This document shows, piece by piece, positions 43,885 through 53,633 of a DNA stretch of 64,000 bases (positions within the stretch are counted from its first letter, which is position 1; each line of letters starts with the position of its first letter). This stretch comes from Lawsonella clevelandensis (GTDB lineage Bacteria; Actinomycetota; Actinomycetes; Mycobacteriales; Mycobacteriaceae). The notes under the pieces were generated by a model, which saw only the letters and a program-made list of their open reading frames with translations, did no database searches and was not told the origin of the DNA. The stretch spans positions 1-64,000 of the forward strand of contig NZ_QFOZ01000002.1 in NCBI RefSeq assembly GCF_003241315.1. The letters run 5' to 3'. The position numbers were made by a program, and so were the translations under genes.

Positions 43885-45741
43885 ATGGAGCACTTCGCGG
43901 AGACGACATTCACCGATCCCTCCCGGATTCGTAACTTCTGCATCATTGCGCATATTGACCACGGCAAGTCCACTCTGGCCGACCGCATGCTGCAGATTAC
44001 TGACGTCGTCAACCAGCGAGAAATGCGTGATCAATACCTGGATCGTATGGACATTGAACGCGAACGCGGCATCACTATTAAAGCGCAAAACGTGCGCATT
44101 CCCTGGGTGCCAAAAACTGGTGCATGTGCGGGTCAAGAAATTGTTATGCACCTCATCGACACCCCCGGCCACGTCGACTTTACCTATGAAGTCTCCCGCG
44201 CTCTGGAAGCCTGTGAAGGTGCCGTACTGCTAGTAGATGCGGCGCAAGGCATTGAGGCACAAACCCTCGCCAACCTCTACATGGCAATCGATAAGGACCT
44301 GGAGATCATTCCCGTCCTCAACAAAATTGACCTCCCCGCCGCCGATCCAGAACGCTACGCACGCGAGATCGCCCAAATTATCGGCTGTGATCCCTCCGAC
44401 GTCATTCAGGTATCCGCCAAATCTGGCGTGGGTGTGGAAAAACTTATGGACGTTATTGCGGAAAAAGTCCCCGCACCCACCGGAAGTTCCAGTAACCCCA
44501 CTCGGGCACTCATCTTCGACTCTGTCTATGACATTTACCGCGGTGTCGTCACCTATATTCGCGTCATGGATGGAGAAATCCGTCCCCGCACAAAAATTCG
44601 GATGATGTCCACCGGCGCCGTCCACGAACTACTAGAAGTTGGCATCATCTCCCCAGAACCCAAACCTACGGAGGGGTTAGGCGCTGGCGAAGTCGGCTAC
44701 CTTATCACGGGTGTAAAAGACGTACGTCAATCAAAAGTGGGTGATACCGTCACCACCTTTAAAGATGGTGCGGAGGAACCACTAGCCGGCTATGAGGAGC
44801 CGAGGCCAATGGTGTACTCGGGTCTCTATCCCATTGATGCCTCTGACTATCCCGATCTGCGCGACGCCCTCGACAAACTACAGCTCAACGATGCGGCCCT
44901 CACCTACGAGCCGGAAACATCTGTGGCATTGGGCTTCGGCTTCCGCTGTGGATTCCTGGGGCTTCTCCACATGGAGATCACACGCGATCGACTGCAACGC
45001 GAATTTGGCCTGGATCTTATCTCCACCACACCCAACGTGCACTACCGGGTCATTATGGAAGATGGTACTGAACACCAGGTCACTAACCCCTCCAGCTGGC
45101 CGGAGGGGAAACTACGCGAAGTTTACGAACCTGTTGTCGCATCCTCAATTATTGTGCCCAGTGAGTTTGTTGGCACCACTATGGAACTCTGCCAATCTCA
45201 CCGCGGCGAGTTGAAAGGAATGGACTACCTTTCGGAAACCCGCGTGGAACTGCGCTACCGCCTACCGCTGGCAGAGATCATTTTCGACTTCTTCGATTCT
45301 CTCAAGTCCCGCACACGCGGCTACGCCTCCCTGGACTACCACGAGGACGGGGAACAATTAGCCGACCTGGTGAAGGTAGATATTCTGCTGCAGGGTGAGG
45401 CAGTAGATGCATTCTCCGCCATCGTCCATAAGGACTACGCCTCTACCTACGGCAATATGATGACGAAGAAATTGTGTAACCTCATTCCCCGCCAGCAGTT
45501 TGAAGTGCCTATCCAGGCGGCTGTTGGATCACACATCATTGCCCGTGAAAACATTCGTGCCGTCCGTAAGGACGTTTTGGCGAAATGCTATGGCGGCGAC
45601 ATTTCTCGTAAGCGTAAGCTGCTCGAAAAGCAGAAGGAAGGCAAAAAGCGCATGAAGACCATCGGGCGGGTAGATGTCCCGCAGGAGGCCTTCATTGCCG
45701 CGCTTTCTGCCGACTCCGACAGCGACAAGAAAAAGAAATAA
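43885..45741 (+). CDS. lepA: Elongation factor 4 (LepA)
   Basis: A 618-residue translational GTPase acting on stalled ribosomes and in 30S biogenesis. G1 AHIDHGKST, G2 RGITIKA, G3 DTPGHVDF, G4 NKIDLP. The LepA-specific C-terminal domain ends RKRKLLEKQKEGKKRMKTIGRVDVPQ-like, followed by a lysine tail. ATG 43885 gives MEHFAETTFTDPSRIRNFCI, the corynebacterial-type start, with AAAGG upstream. ATG 43840 is in frame but less likely. TATTGTCCGA is duplicated at 43850-43869 in the leader. Confidence 0.95.
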   Translation: MEHFAETTFTDPSRIRNFCIIAHIDHGKSTLADRMLQITDVVNQREMRDQYLDRMDIERERGITIKAQNVRIPWVPKTGACAGQEIVMHLIDTPGHVDFTYEVSRALEACEGAVLLVDAAQGIEAQTLANLYMAIDKDLEIIPVLNKIDLPAADPERYAREIAQIIGCDPSDVIQVSAKSGVGVEKLMDVIAEKVPAPTGSSSNPTRALIFDSVYDIYRGVVTYIRVMDGEIRPRTKIRMMSTGAVHELLEVGIISPEPKPTEGLGAGEVGYLITGVKDVRQSKVGDTVTTFKDGAEEPLAGYEEPRPMVYSGLYPIDASDYPDLRDALDKLQLNDAALTYEPETSVALGFGFRCGFLGLLHMEITRDRLQREFGLDLISTTPNVHYRVIMEDGTEHQVTNPSSWPEGKLREVYEPVVASSIIVPSEFVGTTMELCQSHRGELKGMDYLSETRVELRYRLPLAEIIFDFFDSLKSRTRGYASLDYHEDGEQLADLVKVDILLQGEAVDAFSAIVHKDYASTYGNMMTKKLCNLIPRQQFEVPIQAAVGSHIIARENIRAVRKDVLAKCYGGDISRKRKLLEKQKEGKKRMKTIGRVDVPQEAFIAALSADSDSDKKKK

Positions 45742-45742
45742 A

Positions 45743-47308
45743 CTAACTTAAACCCCAGGTTGTCCGAGCGTCCTTGTAACAGTCCATTTCAGCGTGGGGT
45801 TTTTCATCCCACACCATGCAAATGCGGGTGAGGTCGTTATAGCTGGGCCACCCGGGGTTACCTTCCTTAATGAAGTGTGTTAACGCACTTTGCATAAGGT
45901 CTGCAGTCGTTTGCCCGGCAGCATCCTCCAGTACTGCCGCCGTTGGATCAGCAGGGTTCGTGGTGGTGACGGGTCCTACCTGACGATCTGCAGTGTCGGC
46001 CCCTAACGTGCCAAACCACATGGGAATATCTGCGCAGTGGGCGGCGCCCCTACGGCCCGGCCAGCGATAGTCATACACCCAGGTGTGGGACTCTTCCGCA
46101 GGCTGGTCAAGAACACGGTTCTCGGCGGCGGTGGCAATAGTGGCGCGGATCATTGTATCCGTCATCACTGCGCCTATTCGTCCCTCCGTGATGTCATCAT
46201 GGTGAGCAGCAATAACATCATTCTTCTGGTGTGGGGTCACTGCACTAATAGAGAGAGTAATCTCTACGGCTAGGCGGGTAAGTAATTTCTTTAGACCATC
46301 AAAAGTAACAGAGTTAAATTCCTCAGACGTGGCACCCATCAGCATGGGATACTTTTGGAATGGTTGTTCACCAGCAGAAATTGTTAATGGTTTAGGCTGT
46401 GTGAGCTTATCCTGAACGGGGTAGAAGGGGAGACCCAATGGGTTAGTGCGGCGCATACGGCGAGAGAGCTTCTCCATTTTTTCCATCGGCCACTGGGACA
46501 ATGCTTCCGCAGTGAACTTGGCAAAGGGGAAAGCGCGCCGGGCAGCTCGCGAAATACGGTGGGCAGCTTTTGCCATATTATTTTCAGGAATACGGATAAA
46601 AGCTGGTGAGCATGCAAATACTTGCTGGAAAAGTCCCTCTGCAGCAGGATTAGAGGCAAGACAGAACACGCTGGTTCCACCAGCTGATTGGCCGCCAATA
46701 GTAACTCGCTGCGGATCCCCGCCGAAAGCGGCAATATTGCGCTGAATCCAGGTAAGGGCAGCGATTTGGTCAAGCATGCCGCGGTTAGGGGGAACGTCTG
46801 GAAGAGGTAGCCACCCTTCCGCGTCAAGACGATAGTTAATGGTGACGACGATGACGCCAGCAGCAGTGAATTTTCCACCATCCCACCAATTGCAGGCATT
46901 TTCGCCCTTAATGAAACTTCCTCCGTGTATCCACACGAAAACAGGAAGCGGATGTTTCAGCGTAAGGCGATCAGGCTGGGGAAGAGTGTCTTTGGGCGCA
47001 TAGATAGTGAGGTTAAGTTTTTCTGCGCCGCGACGTACTGGTTCCGGAATAGTGGGAGTGTGCTTACTGAGGAAATCTTGTGCAGTAGGGCCAGGTTTTG
47101 TACAGTCCCGGACCCCTTCCCACGTGTGGGGAGGTTGTGGTGCTTCAAAACGAGCAATTCCAGAAACTGGGGCGGCGTAGGGAATTCCATAAAAGACCGC
47201 ATCATGGTCGCGGTTAAGGCCTTGTACCAGTCCTGATTGGGTAGAGATAAGGAGTGGAGATGCTTCACTGGGTGCGGAAGCATCGGTAGTGGTGTCGTTT
47301 TCAGCCAT
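45743..47308 (-). CDS. Type B carboxylesterase
   Basis: 521 residues, alpha/beta-hydrolase. FVWIHGGSFIKGE is the oxyanion-hole segment, GGQSAGG the nucleophile elbow (Ser), and the C-terminal half carries the acid and His. Cleaves carboxylic esters; the substrate is unknown. There is no signal peptide, so it is probably cytosolic. Its stop lies 1 nt from the lepA stop on the opposite strand, and no terminator fits between them. Upstream on the minus strand TAACCT lies 6 nt before ATG 47308, consistent with a leaderless message. Confidence 0.88.
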   Translation of the reverse strand: MAENDTTTDASAPSEASPLLISTQSGLVQGLNRDHDAVFYGIPYAAPVSGIARFEAPQPPHTWEGVRDCTKPGPTAQDFLSKHTPTIPEPVRRGAEKLNLTIYAPKDTLPQPDRLTLKHPLPVFVWIHGGSFIKGENACNWWDGGKFTAAGVIVVTINYRLDAEGWLPLPDVPPNRGMLDQIAALTWIQRNIAAFGGDPQRVTIGGQSAGGTSVFCLASNPAAEGLFQQVFACSPAFIRIPENNMAKAAHRISRAARRAFPFAKFTAEALSQWPMEKMEKLSRRMRRTNPLGLPFYPVQDKLTQPKPLTISAGEQPFQKYPMLMGATSEEFNSVTFDGLKKLLTRLAVEITLSISAVTPHQKNDVIAAHHDDITEGRIGAVMTDTMIRATIATAAENRVLDQPAEESHTWVYDYRWPGRRGAAHCADIPMWFGTLGADTADRQVGPVTTTNPADPTAAVLEDAAGQTTADLMQSALTHFIKEGNPGWPSYNDLTRICMVWDEKPHAEMDCYKDARTTWGLS

Positions 47309-47427
47309 AAACCGAGGTTACTCTGTAATCGCTAAGATAGAATCCACCATCCAATAACTTGTGGATAGACGTGCCAGTCTATCCGTATGGCGTGCACTCT
47401 ATGGTGTGCACAGTAGAAAGGTGTGCT

Positions 47428-49515
47428 GTGGCTACTGTTAATCCTCTCCTCGTTCCCTCAACATTGCCTTACGGATTGCCTGATTTCTCTGCAATACGAG
47501 ATGAGCATGTTATGCCAGCATTGCAGGAAGCATTACGTCGCCATAAAGCCGAAATTGACACTATCGCGCATGATCCCACCACCCCCACCGCAATGAACAC
47601 TGTGGTTGCGTTAGAACAAAGCGGGCAGGATCTCTCCCGCGTTGTGGGCTACTTCTATACGGTGGCAGGCGCAGACGCTACCGATGAGAGACTACGGATA
47701 GAAGGAGAGATATCCCCTCTACTGGCGCAGCATACAGACGACATGTACATGAATGCGGACCTTTTCTCCCGCATTGATACAGTCTTTCACTCCCTCTCGG
47801 AAAGTCTCGGAGACCTCGCTCCACTAGCGGAGAAAACACAGATACCTTTAGCGGATGTAGAAGCAGAAACAAGCGCTCTCGTACGTCGCTACCATGAACT
47901 ATTCCTCCGCCATGGAGCAGGCTTAGACGCCGCCGCACAGGCACGTGTGAGAGAAATCAACGCAGAACTCTCCCGCCTATCCTCCGACTTCGGGGACACT
48001 CTCCTTAAAGACACGCAGGCACGCGCCGTCCATATCACCGATGAGGCAGAACTGGAAGGGGTAGAAGAGTCCCAAAAAGCATTCTTCGCAGATACTGCCC
48101 GGGCAGCAGGGAAGGACGGCTGGCTCATCCCGCTAGGGCTGCCCACTGTACAGCCAATCCTTGAACAGCTAGCGCGCCCAGATGTACGAGCCCGCATCTA
48201 CGATGCATCACTGCAGCGGGGTGGTCAGAAGAATGAAACAATCGCGCAGCGTATGGCGTTACTACGGGCTGAAAAAGCGGAACTTTTCGGCTACCGCACC
48301 CACGCAGAGCTTGTTATCTCGGATGAAACAGCACGCACCCCAGAGGCGGCTTTGCAACTTCTCACCGACCTCGCTCCCGCAGCTGTGCGTAATGCGGAAC
48401 GGGAACGTGCTGAGCTCCTCCCCGTTGCGCAGGCAGACGGCTGTACGACGCTCAGCGCCGCCGATTGGCCCTACTATGCCGAAAAAGTTCGCGCCGCCCA
48501 CTACTCTCTTGACAGTGCTGAACTGAAACCCTACTTCCGCCTCCGCAATGTGGTTGAGCAGGGCGTATTCCGAACTGCCGAAATACTCTACGGACTGCGT
48601 ATTACGAAACGCGATGATCTACACGGCTATACCCCCGACACAGACGTGTGGGAAGTAACGGACGCCACCACCGGCGAAGGACTGGCGCTGCTCCTTACCG
48701 ACTACTTCACCCGCCCCACCAAACGCGGCGGCGCCTGGATGAATAGCATCATTGACCAGAATGCTCTCCTCGGCCAAAAACCCATCGTCATTAACGTCCT
48801 TAACCTCACACCAGCACCCGCAGGCGAAGACACCCTCCTCACCCTCGACGAAGTAGAAACCCTCTTCCACGAATTCGGCCACGCCCTCCACGGCATGCTG
48901 AGCAAAGTCATCTACCCACTCTTCTCCGGCACCAATGTGCCACGAGATTTCGTAGAATTCCCCTCCCAATTCAACGAAATGTGGGCCCTCCACAACGACA
49001 CTCTTCCCGTCTACGCCACTAACGCAGCGGGGGACACAATTCCCCCAGAATTAGTGGAGAAAGTACGTGCGGCACAAAAGTTTGGGCAAGGCTTCGCCAC
49101 CGTAGAATATCTGGCTGCCTGCATTATCGACATGGCATGGCACACCCTCACCCGTGATGGAATACGTGCCCTCGGGGAGGATATAGACGTTGCCGCGTTT
49201 GAAACTGCAGCACTACAGCGCGCCGGGCTGCATGTGGAAGGCATTGCCCCCCGTTACCGCACGCGCTACTACCAGCATATTTTCAGCAATGGGTATTCAG
49301 CGGGATACTACAGCTATCTGTGGTCAGAGGTGCTGGATGCGGATACGGTGGACTGGTTCAATGAACAGGGCGGTCTTGTTCCGGAGGCTGGTCAGCGTTT
49401 CCGCAAAATGATTTTGTCGCGAGGCGGATCCATCGATTACATGACTGCCTACCGGGATTTCCGGAGCCGCGATAAGGACGTCACCCCATTATTGCGCCGG
49501 CGTGGACTGGTCTAA
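47428..49515 (+). CDS. M3 family zinc oligopeptidase / peptidyl-dipeptidase
   Basis: 695 residues. The zinc motif HEFGH is at about 481-485, with the distal Glu region FVEFPSQFNEMW downstream, and the C-terminal GYSAGYYSYLWSEVL is typical of Dcp/oligopeptidase A. The enzyme degrades cytosolic peptides. GTG 47428 is chosen since AAAGG lies 8 nt upstream; the open frame extends to 47359 with unlikely residues. It is divergent from the carboxylesterase. Dcp and PrlC cannot be told apart from the sequence alone. Confidence 0.9.
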   Translation: MATVNPLLVPSTLPYGLPDFSAIRDEHVMPALQEALRRHKAEIDTIAHDPTTPTAMNTVVALEQSGQDLSRVVGYFYTVAGADATDERLRIEGEISPLLAQHTDDMYMNADLFSRIDTVFHSLSESLGDLAPLAEKTQIPLADVEAETSALVRRYHELFLRHGAGLDAAAQARVREINAELSRLSSDFGDTLLKDTQARAVHITDEAELEGVEESQKAFFADTARAAGKDGWLIPLGLPTVQPILEQLARPDVRARIYDASLQRGGQKNETIAQRMALLRAEKAELFGYRTHAELVISDETARTPEAALQLLTDLAPAAVRNAERERAELLPVAQADGCTTLSAADWPYYAEKVRAAHYSLDSAELKPYFRLRNVVEQGVFRTAEILYGLRITKRDDLHGYTPDTDVWEVTDATTGEGLALLLTDYFTRPTKRGGAWMNSIIDQNALLGQKPIVINVLNLTPAPAGEDTLLTLDEVETLFHEFGHALHGMLSKVIYPLFSGTNVPRDFVEFPSQFNEMWALHNDTLPVYATNAAGDTIPPELVEKVRAAQKFGQGFATVEYLAACIIDMAWHTLTRDGIRALGEDIDVAAFETAALQRAGLHVEGIAPRYRTRYYQHIFSNGYSAGYYSYLWSEVLDADTVDWFNEQGGLVPEAGQRFRKMILSRGGSIDYMTAYRDFRSRDKDVTPLLRRRGLV

Positions 49516-49592
49516 ACACAATAGAAAAGCAATGGGCACATACTAGGAACGCAGCACACACGATTGGTAGAGAAAGACAAGGAGGCCAAGGA

Positions 49593-49880
49593 GTGAGCAG
49601 TTTCTCCAATGGGATGAACAATGCAGCATCATGGTTTGTTAATCTCCCTGTGGGATGGCAGATGCTCCTTGCTCTTCTTGTCCTTGTTCCCATTTGCTTT
49701 GTTATTGCCCGTTTCCTCCTACTACCGCTTATTGATGCAGTGTATAAGCTGTATAAACGGCATGCGCACACATCGCATCCTGCGGAGAATGCGGGGAATA
49801 AGGATGTTGCCTCTACTACGTCGCTGCCCGATAACAGCAAATACAAAAGCAATGCGGGAAGAAAGACAGAGACATCATGA
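49593..49880 (+). CDS. Small single-pass membrane protein of unknown function
   Basis: 95 residues. A short N-terminus, one long hydrophobic helix (about 21-46, MLLALLVLVPICFVIARFLL), then a basic and polar, probably cytoplasmic tail. I do not recognise it. GTG 49593 is preceded by a strong AAGGAGG plus a second AAGGA. Its TGA overlaps the ATG of hemW (ATGA), so translation is coupled. A link to haem or membrane quality control is only guilt by association. Confidence 0.75.
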   Translation: MSSFSNGMNNAASWFVNLPVGWQMLLALLVLVPICFVIARFLLLPLIDAVYKLYKRHAHTSHPAENAGNKDVASTTSLPDNSKYKSNAGRKTETS

Positions 49881-51154
49881 ATGCCCCGTCATCTTCCACA
49901 CCTGTACCGCCGTCCTCCGCACATACGACACGACCATTTAAGACAGAGCCGTTTGTAGCAGTGCCGTGGGAGCGGGCCGATCTCGATAGTATTGTTAGCC
50001 GACCATTCGGCATCTATCTGCATGTTCCTTTTTGCACATCACGCTGTGGATACTGTGATTTCAACACCTATGCGTTGCGTACTTTTCCGCCTGGACCAGC
50101 TGGTGACCCCATTGCTCATTGGGCGGAACAGTTAACGAAAGAACTGCGTCTTGGTGCGCAGATTCTTACTGACCACAACATCACGCCACCAGCTGCAAAC
50201 ACCGTATTCTTCGGTGGTGGAACTCCGAGTCTACTGGGGCGGCAGTTACCTAAAATTCTGGATGTTGTCCGAGAGTGCTTCGGTATAGCACCCGGGGCAG
50301 AAATTACTAGTGAAGCTAACCCGGAGAGTACATCCCCTGAGCTTTTCGACTGCTGGCGAGCGGGGGGTGTTAATCGGCTTTCCCTTGGCATGCAATCTAG
50401 TGAACCGCGAGTGCTGGCGCTCCTTGACCGTCAGCATGATCCCGCCCGGGCAGTTGCAGCTATTGAGGAAGCGCAAGCTGCTGGTTTTGAGCATCTTAAC
50501 CTAGATCTTATTTATGGCACCCCTGGTGAAACTACGGACGATGTTGCTCGTAGCGTAGATACCGTGCTGGCGACGGGAGTTGACCACGTGTCCGCGTATG
50601 CTCTCACTATAGAGCCTGGTACTGCGCTTTTTCGAAAAGTAGCGCATGGGGAAATTGACCCCATTGATGACGATATGCAGGCAGATCGGTACTACCAGAT
50701 TGATGCGGCGTTACAGGAGGCGGGTTTTCACTGGTATGAAGTATCCAATTGGGCCCGTCAGCGTGATGCGAGATGTCGCCACAATCTGGGGTATTGGGAG
50801 GGTGGAAATTGGTGGGCTGCCGGCCCGGGAGCGCATGGCTACATGGGGGGAGTGCGGTGGAGTATCCGTAAGAATCCGCGTAGTTATGGAGAGCTTCTCG
50901 CACAGGGAATTTACCCGGCAGACTGGTGTGAGAAATTGACGCCTGCAGAGATTCGTGAAGAAACTATTATGCTGCGGCTGCGAGTGAGGGATGGTCTGGG
51001 GCGAGAGTATCTGAATCCGGCACAGATACGGGTGGCGGATACTGCAGTAATGGACGGTTTGGCAGTGTGGATAGGGGATAGGTTGGTGCTGACGACGCGG
51101 GGGAGGCTTTTAGCGGATGGGCTTATTGGGGATCTTCTTTTAGCAGAAGAGTGA
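49877..51154 (+). CDS. hemW: Heme chaperone HemW (radical SAM)
   Basis: 425 residues. The radical SAM cluster CTSRCGYC binds 4Fe-4S through C53, C57 and C60. GGGTPS is the AdoMet-binding glycine segment, and SLGMQSSEPRVLALLDRQHD follows the HemN/HemW pattern. In HemW, not HemN, the extra Cys after the CX3CX2C motif is missing: here CGYCDF, not CGYCGC. That supports heme chaperone over coproporphyrinogen dehydrogenase. It overlaps the small membrane protein by 4 nt and precedes the hrcA operon. Confidence 0.9.
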   Translation: MNAPSSSTPVPPSSAHTTRPFKTEPFVAVPWERADLDSIVSRPFGIYLHVPFCTSRCGYCDFNTYALRTFPPGPAGDPIAHWAEQLTKELRLGAQILTDHNITPPAANTVFFGGGTPSLLGRQLPKILDVVRECFGIAPGAEITSEANPESTSPELFDCWRAGGVNRLSLGMQSSEPRVLALLDRQHDPARAVAAIEEAQAAGFEHLNLDLIYGTPGETTDDVARSVDTVLATGVDHVSAYALTIEPGTALFRKVAHGEIDPIDDDMQADRYYQIDAALQEAGFHWYEVSNWARQRDARCRHNLGYWEGGNWWAAGPGAHGYMGGVRWSIRKNPRSYGELLAQGIYPADWCEKLTPAEIREETIMLRLRVRDGLGREYLNPAQIRVADTAVMDGLAVWIGDRLVLTTRGRLLADGLIGDLLLAEE

Positions 51155-51183
51155 GGGGTAGGGATCTCCTCCGCCCTCTAAAA

Positions 51184-51210
51184 CTGGCACTTAGCGGTTG
51201 AGAGTGCCAG
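51184..51210 (+). promoter_or_regulatory. CIRCE operator (HrcA binding site)
   Basis: CTGGCACTT, a 9-nt spacer and GAGTGCCAG: 9-bp arms with one mismatch, matching the CIRCE layout TTAGCACTC-N9-GAGTGCTAA. Lies 155 nt upstream of hrcA, which suggests autoregulation of the hrcA-dnaJ operon. Confidence 0.9.
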
Positions 51211-51250
51211 AATTGGCATAGACGGTATTATCTATCCGCAGCCATACAGC

Positions 51251-51286
51251 ACTGTAGCAATGACTACAGCAATGACTGTAGCAATG
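51251..51286 (+). repeat. Three 12-bp tandem repeats in the hrcA leader
   Basis: ACTGTAGCAATG, ACTACAGCAATG, ACTGTAGCAATG in a row, then a degenerate TAGGAATGCAG. CTGTAG and CTACAG are complementary, so neighbouring units could pair in the RNA. Confidence 0.8.
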
Positions 51287-51364
51287 TAGGAATGCAGTAA
51301 TGATAGTGTTCCCAACATTCCGATAATCCTAATAAGTCTGACAATAAGAAGATGAGGAGGTCCT

Positions 51365-52402
51365 ATGGCACGCGCAGATGAACGCCGCCTTAAAGTCCTC
51401 CGGGCTATTGTCACTGACTTTGTGGCCTCTCATGAGCCCGTAGGGTCAAAAGCTATTGTCGAAAAATATCAGCTAGGAGTATCAAGCGCCACTATCCGCA
51501 ACGATATGGCTGTTCTTGAGGCGGAAGGATATATCACCCAGCCGCATACGTCCTCGGGTCGTGTCCCCACCGAGAAGGGCTACCGTGAATTCGTTGACAA
51601 TATAGAACACATTAAGCCTCTTTCCCGTGCTGAACGTACTGCTATTCGCCGTTTCCTTGATGAGTCCATCAGTGTTGACGATGTTCTCAACCGCGGTATT
51701 CGGCTCCTCAGCCAATTGACTCAGCAGGTTGCGGTTATCCAATATCCCACCTTGCACCGTTCGAGCGTGTATCACGTGGAAATTATGCAGATGGCCAGTA
51801 GGCGTGTTCTTGTCGTCATCATTACGGACCGTGGCCGTGTCGATCAGAGAATTGTTGAATTTGACCGAGATCTTACTGAAGAAGCTGTTGAAACATTACA
51901 GCAGGAGTTCACTGCTTTGAAGGGGCGTACGTTAAGCCAGGCGTCTTCCGCGGTAGAAACACTTCTTGACGATCCACGCCACCCCTATGCGGAAGAGCTA
52001 GAACGTGCTGGACACATTATCCTTGATACGCTTATTGAGCATCCGGAAGAGCGTCTCCTCCTTGGAGGGACGTCTCACCTCACCCGTCATGCTGCAAGTT
52101 TTCATGGATCATTGCAAGAACTTCTCGATGCGTTGGAAGAACAAGTTATCATTCTTAAACTTCTCAATAGTGCTGCTAAGGATCCACTGTCTGATCCGCG
52201 CGCAGTTACTGTTCGCATTGGGGAGGAAACGCACCTTGAACATATTCATGGCACCTCTGTTGTCTCGACGACCTATGGTGCGGATGATTCCATCTACGGT
52301 GGTCTTGGCGTGATTGGACCTACCCGAATGGATTACCTTAACAACATTGCGGCGGTTTCGGCTGTCGCCCGCTATATCGGTGAGATTCTCGCCGGACACT
52401 AA
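51365..52402 (+). CDS. hrcA: Heat-inducible transcription repressor HrcA
   Basis: 345 residues. N-terminal winged helix (VLRAIVTDFVASHEPVGSKAI, then VSSATIRNDMAVLEAEGYITQPHTSSGRVPTEKGYR), a GAF-like dimer domain and a C-terminal GVIGPTRMDY. It represses chaperone genes by binding CIRCE elements, and GroEL modulates it. ATG 51365 has GAGGAGG. dnaJ follows after 48 nt. Confidence 0.97.
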   Translation: MARADERRLKVLRAIVTDFVASHEPVGSKAIVEKYQLGVSSATIRNDMAVLEAEGYITQPHTSSGRVPTEKGYREFVDNIEHIKPLSRAERTAIRRFLDESISVDDVLNRGIRLLSQLTQQVAVIQYPTLHRSSVYHVEIMQMASRRVLVVIITDRGRVDQRIVEFDRDLTEEAVETLQQEFTALKGRTLSQASSAVETLLDDPRHPYAEELERAGHIILDTLIEHPEERLLLGGTSHLTRHAASFHGSLQELLDALEEQVIILKLLNSAAKDPLSDPRAVTVRIGEETHLEHIHGTSVVSTTYGADDSIYGGLGVIGPTRMDYLNNIAAVSAVARYIGEILAGH

Positions 52403-52450
52403 AAACCTTATCTGCCCTTGTCCCACTACTCACACTAAGGATCGTTTCCC

Positions 52451-53602
52451 TTGGCTTTGGATTACTATGGCGTCCTCGGCGTTAATCAGGATGCCACTAA
52501 CCGCGAAATCAAGAGTGCTTACCGCAAGCTTGCTCGTGAACTACACCCAGATGTTAACCCGTCAGAGGAAGCTGCCGAGAAGTTCAAAGACGTTACCACC
52601 GCTTACGAGGTTCTTTCCGACCCCGAAAAACGCCGCATTGTTGACATGGGTGGAGATCCGCTCGGCCAACCCGGCGGAGGTGACGCAGGCTTCGGAGGCT
52701 TCGGCGGTGTAGGTGACATTTTTGATGCTGTCTTCAACATGGCCGGTATGGGGGGCATGGGAGGAGGAATGCGTGGCGGCAGTGCCGAACCACGCTCCCG
52801 CGTACAACCAGGTGGCGACTCCCTTACCCACCTAGAACTCACCCTTGAGGAATGCTTCCGAGGTGGTCTGCAGGATCTAGAAGTAACAACCTATGTGCTA
52901 TGCCCGGATTGTCAAGGTTCCGGGTCTGCCTCTGGAGCAAAGCCAACCACCTGCCCATATTGTGGCGGTACAGGGCAGATTCAGGAAGTACAGCAGTCCT
53001 TCCTCGGCCAGGTTGTCACAACCCATACGTGCCCACACTGCGGTGGTACCGGACAGATTATTACCGACCCGTGCCATACGTGCGGAGGTGAAGGACGTGT
53101 ACGGCGTAACCGCAAGGTAACGGTTAAAGTTCCTGCCGGAGTGGGTAGCGGTATGCGTATTCGTCTTGTCTCCCAGGGCGATGTTGGCCCAGGTGGTGGC
53201 CCCGCTGGCGATCTTTACGTGGAAATTAGGCAAAAACCAGACCCCGTCTTCACCCGTGATGGGGATGCCCTCCACTGCAATATTTCTGTTTCGATGGTGG
53301 ATGCCGCACTGGGATGCGAAGTAGACCTTAATATGCCAGATGGGGAAATCTATACTGTGCGTGTTCCTGCTGGTACACAGCCAGGCGATATTCTTCGTGA
53401 ACGCGGTAAAGGAATGCCACATGTGCGGACGGGCCGGCGTGGCGAACTCGTGGTACTTGTTAATGTCACGGTTCCGAAAGAGCTCAATGAGGAAGAACAT
53501 GCCGCATTGGAGACGTTGCGTAGTCTGCAAAAAGATGGGGCACGGGTTCTTTCCGAAAAAGATGATGACAACCTGTTTACTCGTCTAAAGCAGGCTTTTT
53601 AG
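52451..53602 (+). CDS. dnaJ: Chaperone DnaJ (DnaJ2 type)
   Basis: 383 residues. J domain (1-67) with HPD at 32-34, a short Gly/Phe-Met-rich region, a zinc domain with four CxxCxGxG repeats (CPDCQGSG, CPYCGGTG, CPHCGGTG, CHTCGGEG), then the substrate-binding domains. Stimulates DnaK ATPase. The start is TTG 52451 (MALDYYGVLGV); AAGGA lies 9 nt upstream. This is the second DnaJ of actinobacteria, linked to hrcA rather than to dnaK-grpE. Confidence 0.96.
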   Translation: MALDYYGVLGVNQDATNREIKSAYRKLARELHPDVNPSEEAAEKFKDVTTAYEVLSDPEKRRIVDMGGDPLGQPGGGDAGFGGFGGVGDIFDAVFNMAGMGGMGGGMRGGSAEPRSRVQPGGDSLTHLELTLEECFRGGLQDLEVTTYVLCPDCQGSGSASGAKPTTCPYCGGTGQIQEVQQSFLGQVVTTHTCPHCGGTGQIITDPCHTCGGEGRVRRNRKVTVKVPAGVGSGMRIRLVSQGDVGPGGGPAGDLYVEIRQKPDPVFTRDGDALHCNISVSMVDAALGCEVDLNMPDGEIYTVRVPAGTQPGDILRERGKGMPHVRTGRRGELVVLVNVTVPKELNEEEHAALETLRSLQKDGARVLSEKDDDNLFTRLKQAF

Positions 53603-53633
53603 CACTAGCTGAGGGCAGGTTAGGATATTTTCT

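Noticed and set aside
53614..53633. AGGTTAGG before rsmE as a second iron box
   Set aside because: Only one half-site of the DtxR palindrome matches; the other half is ATATTTTC.
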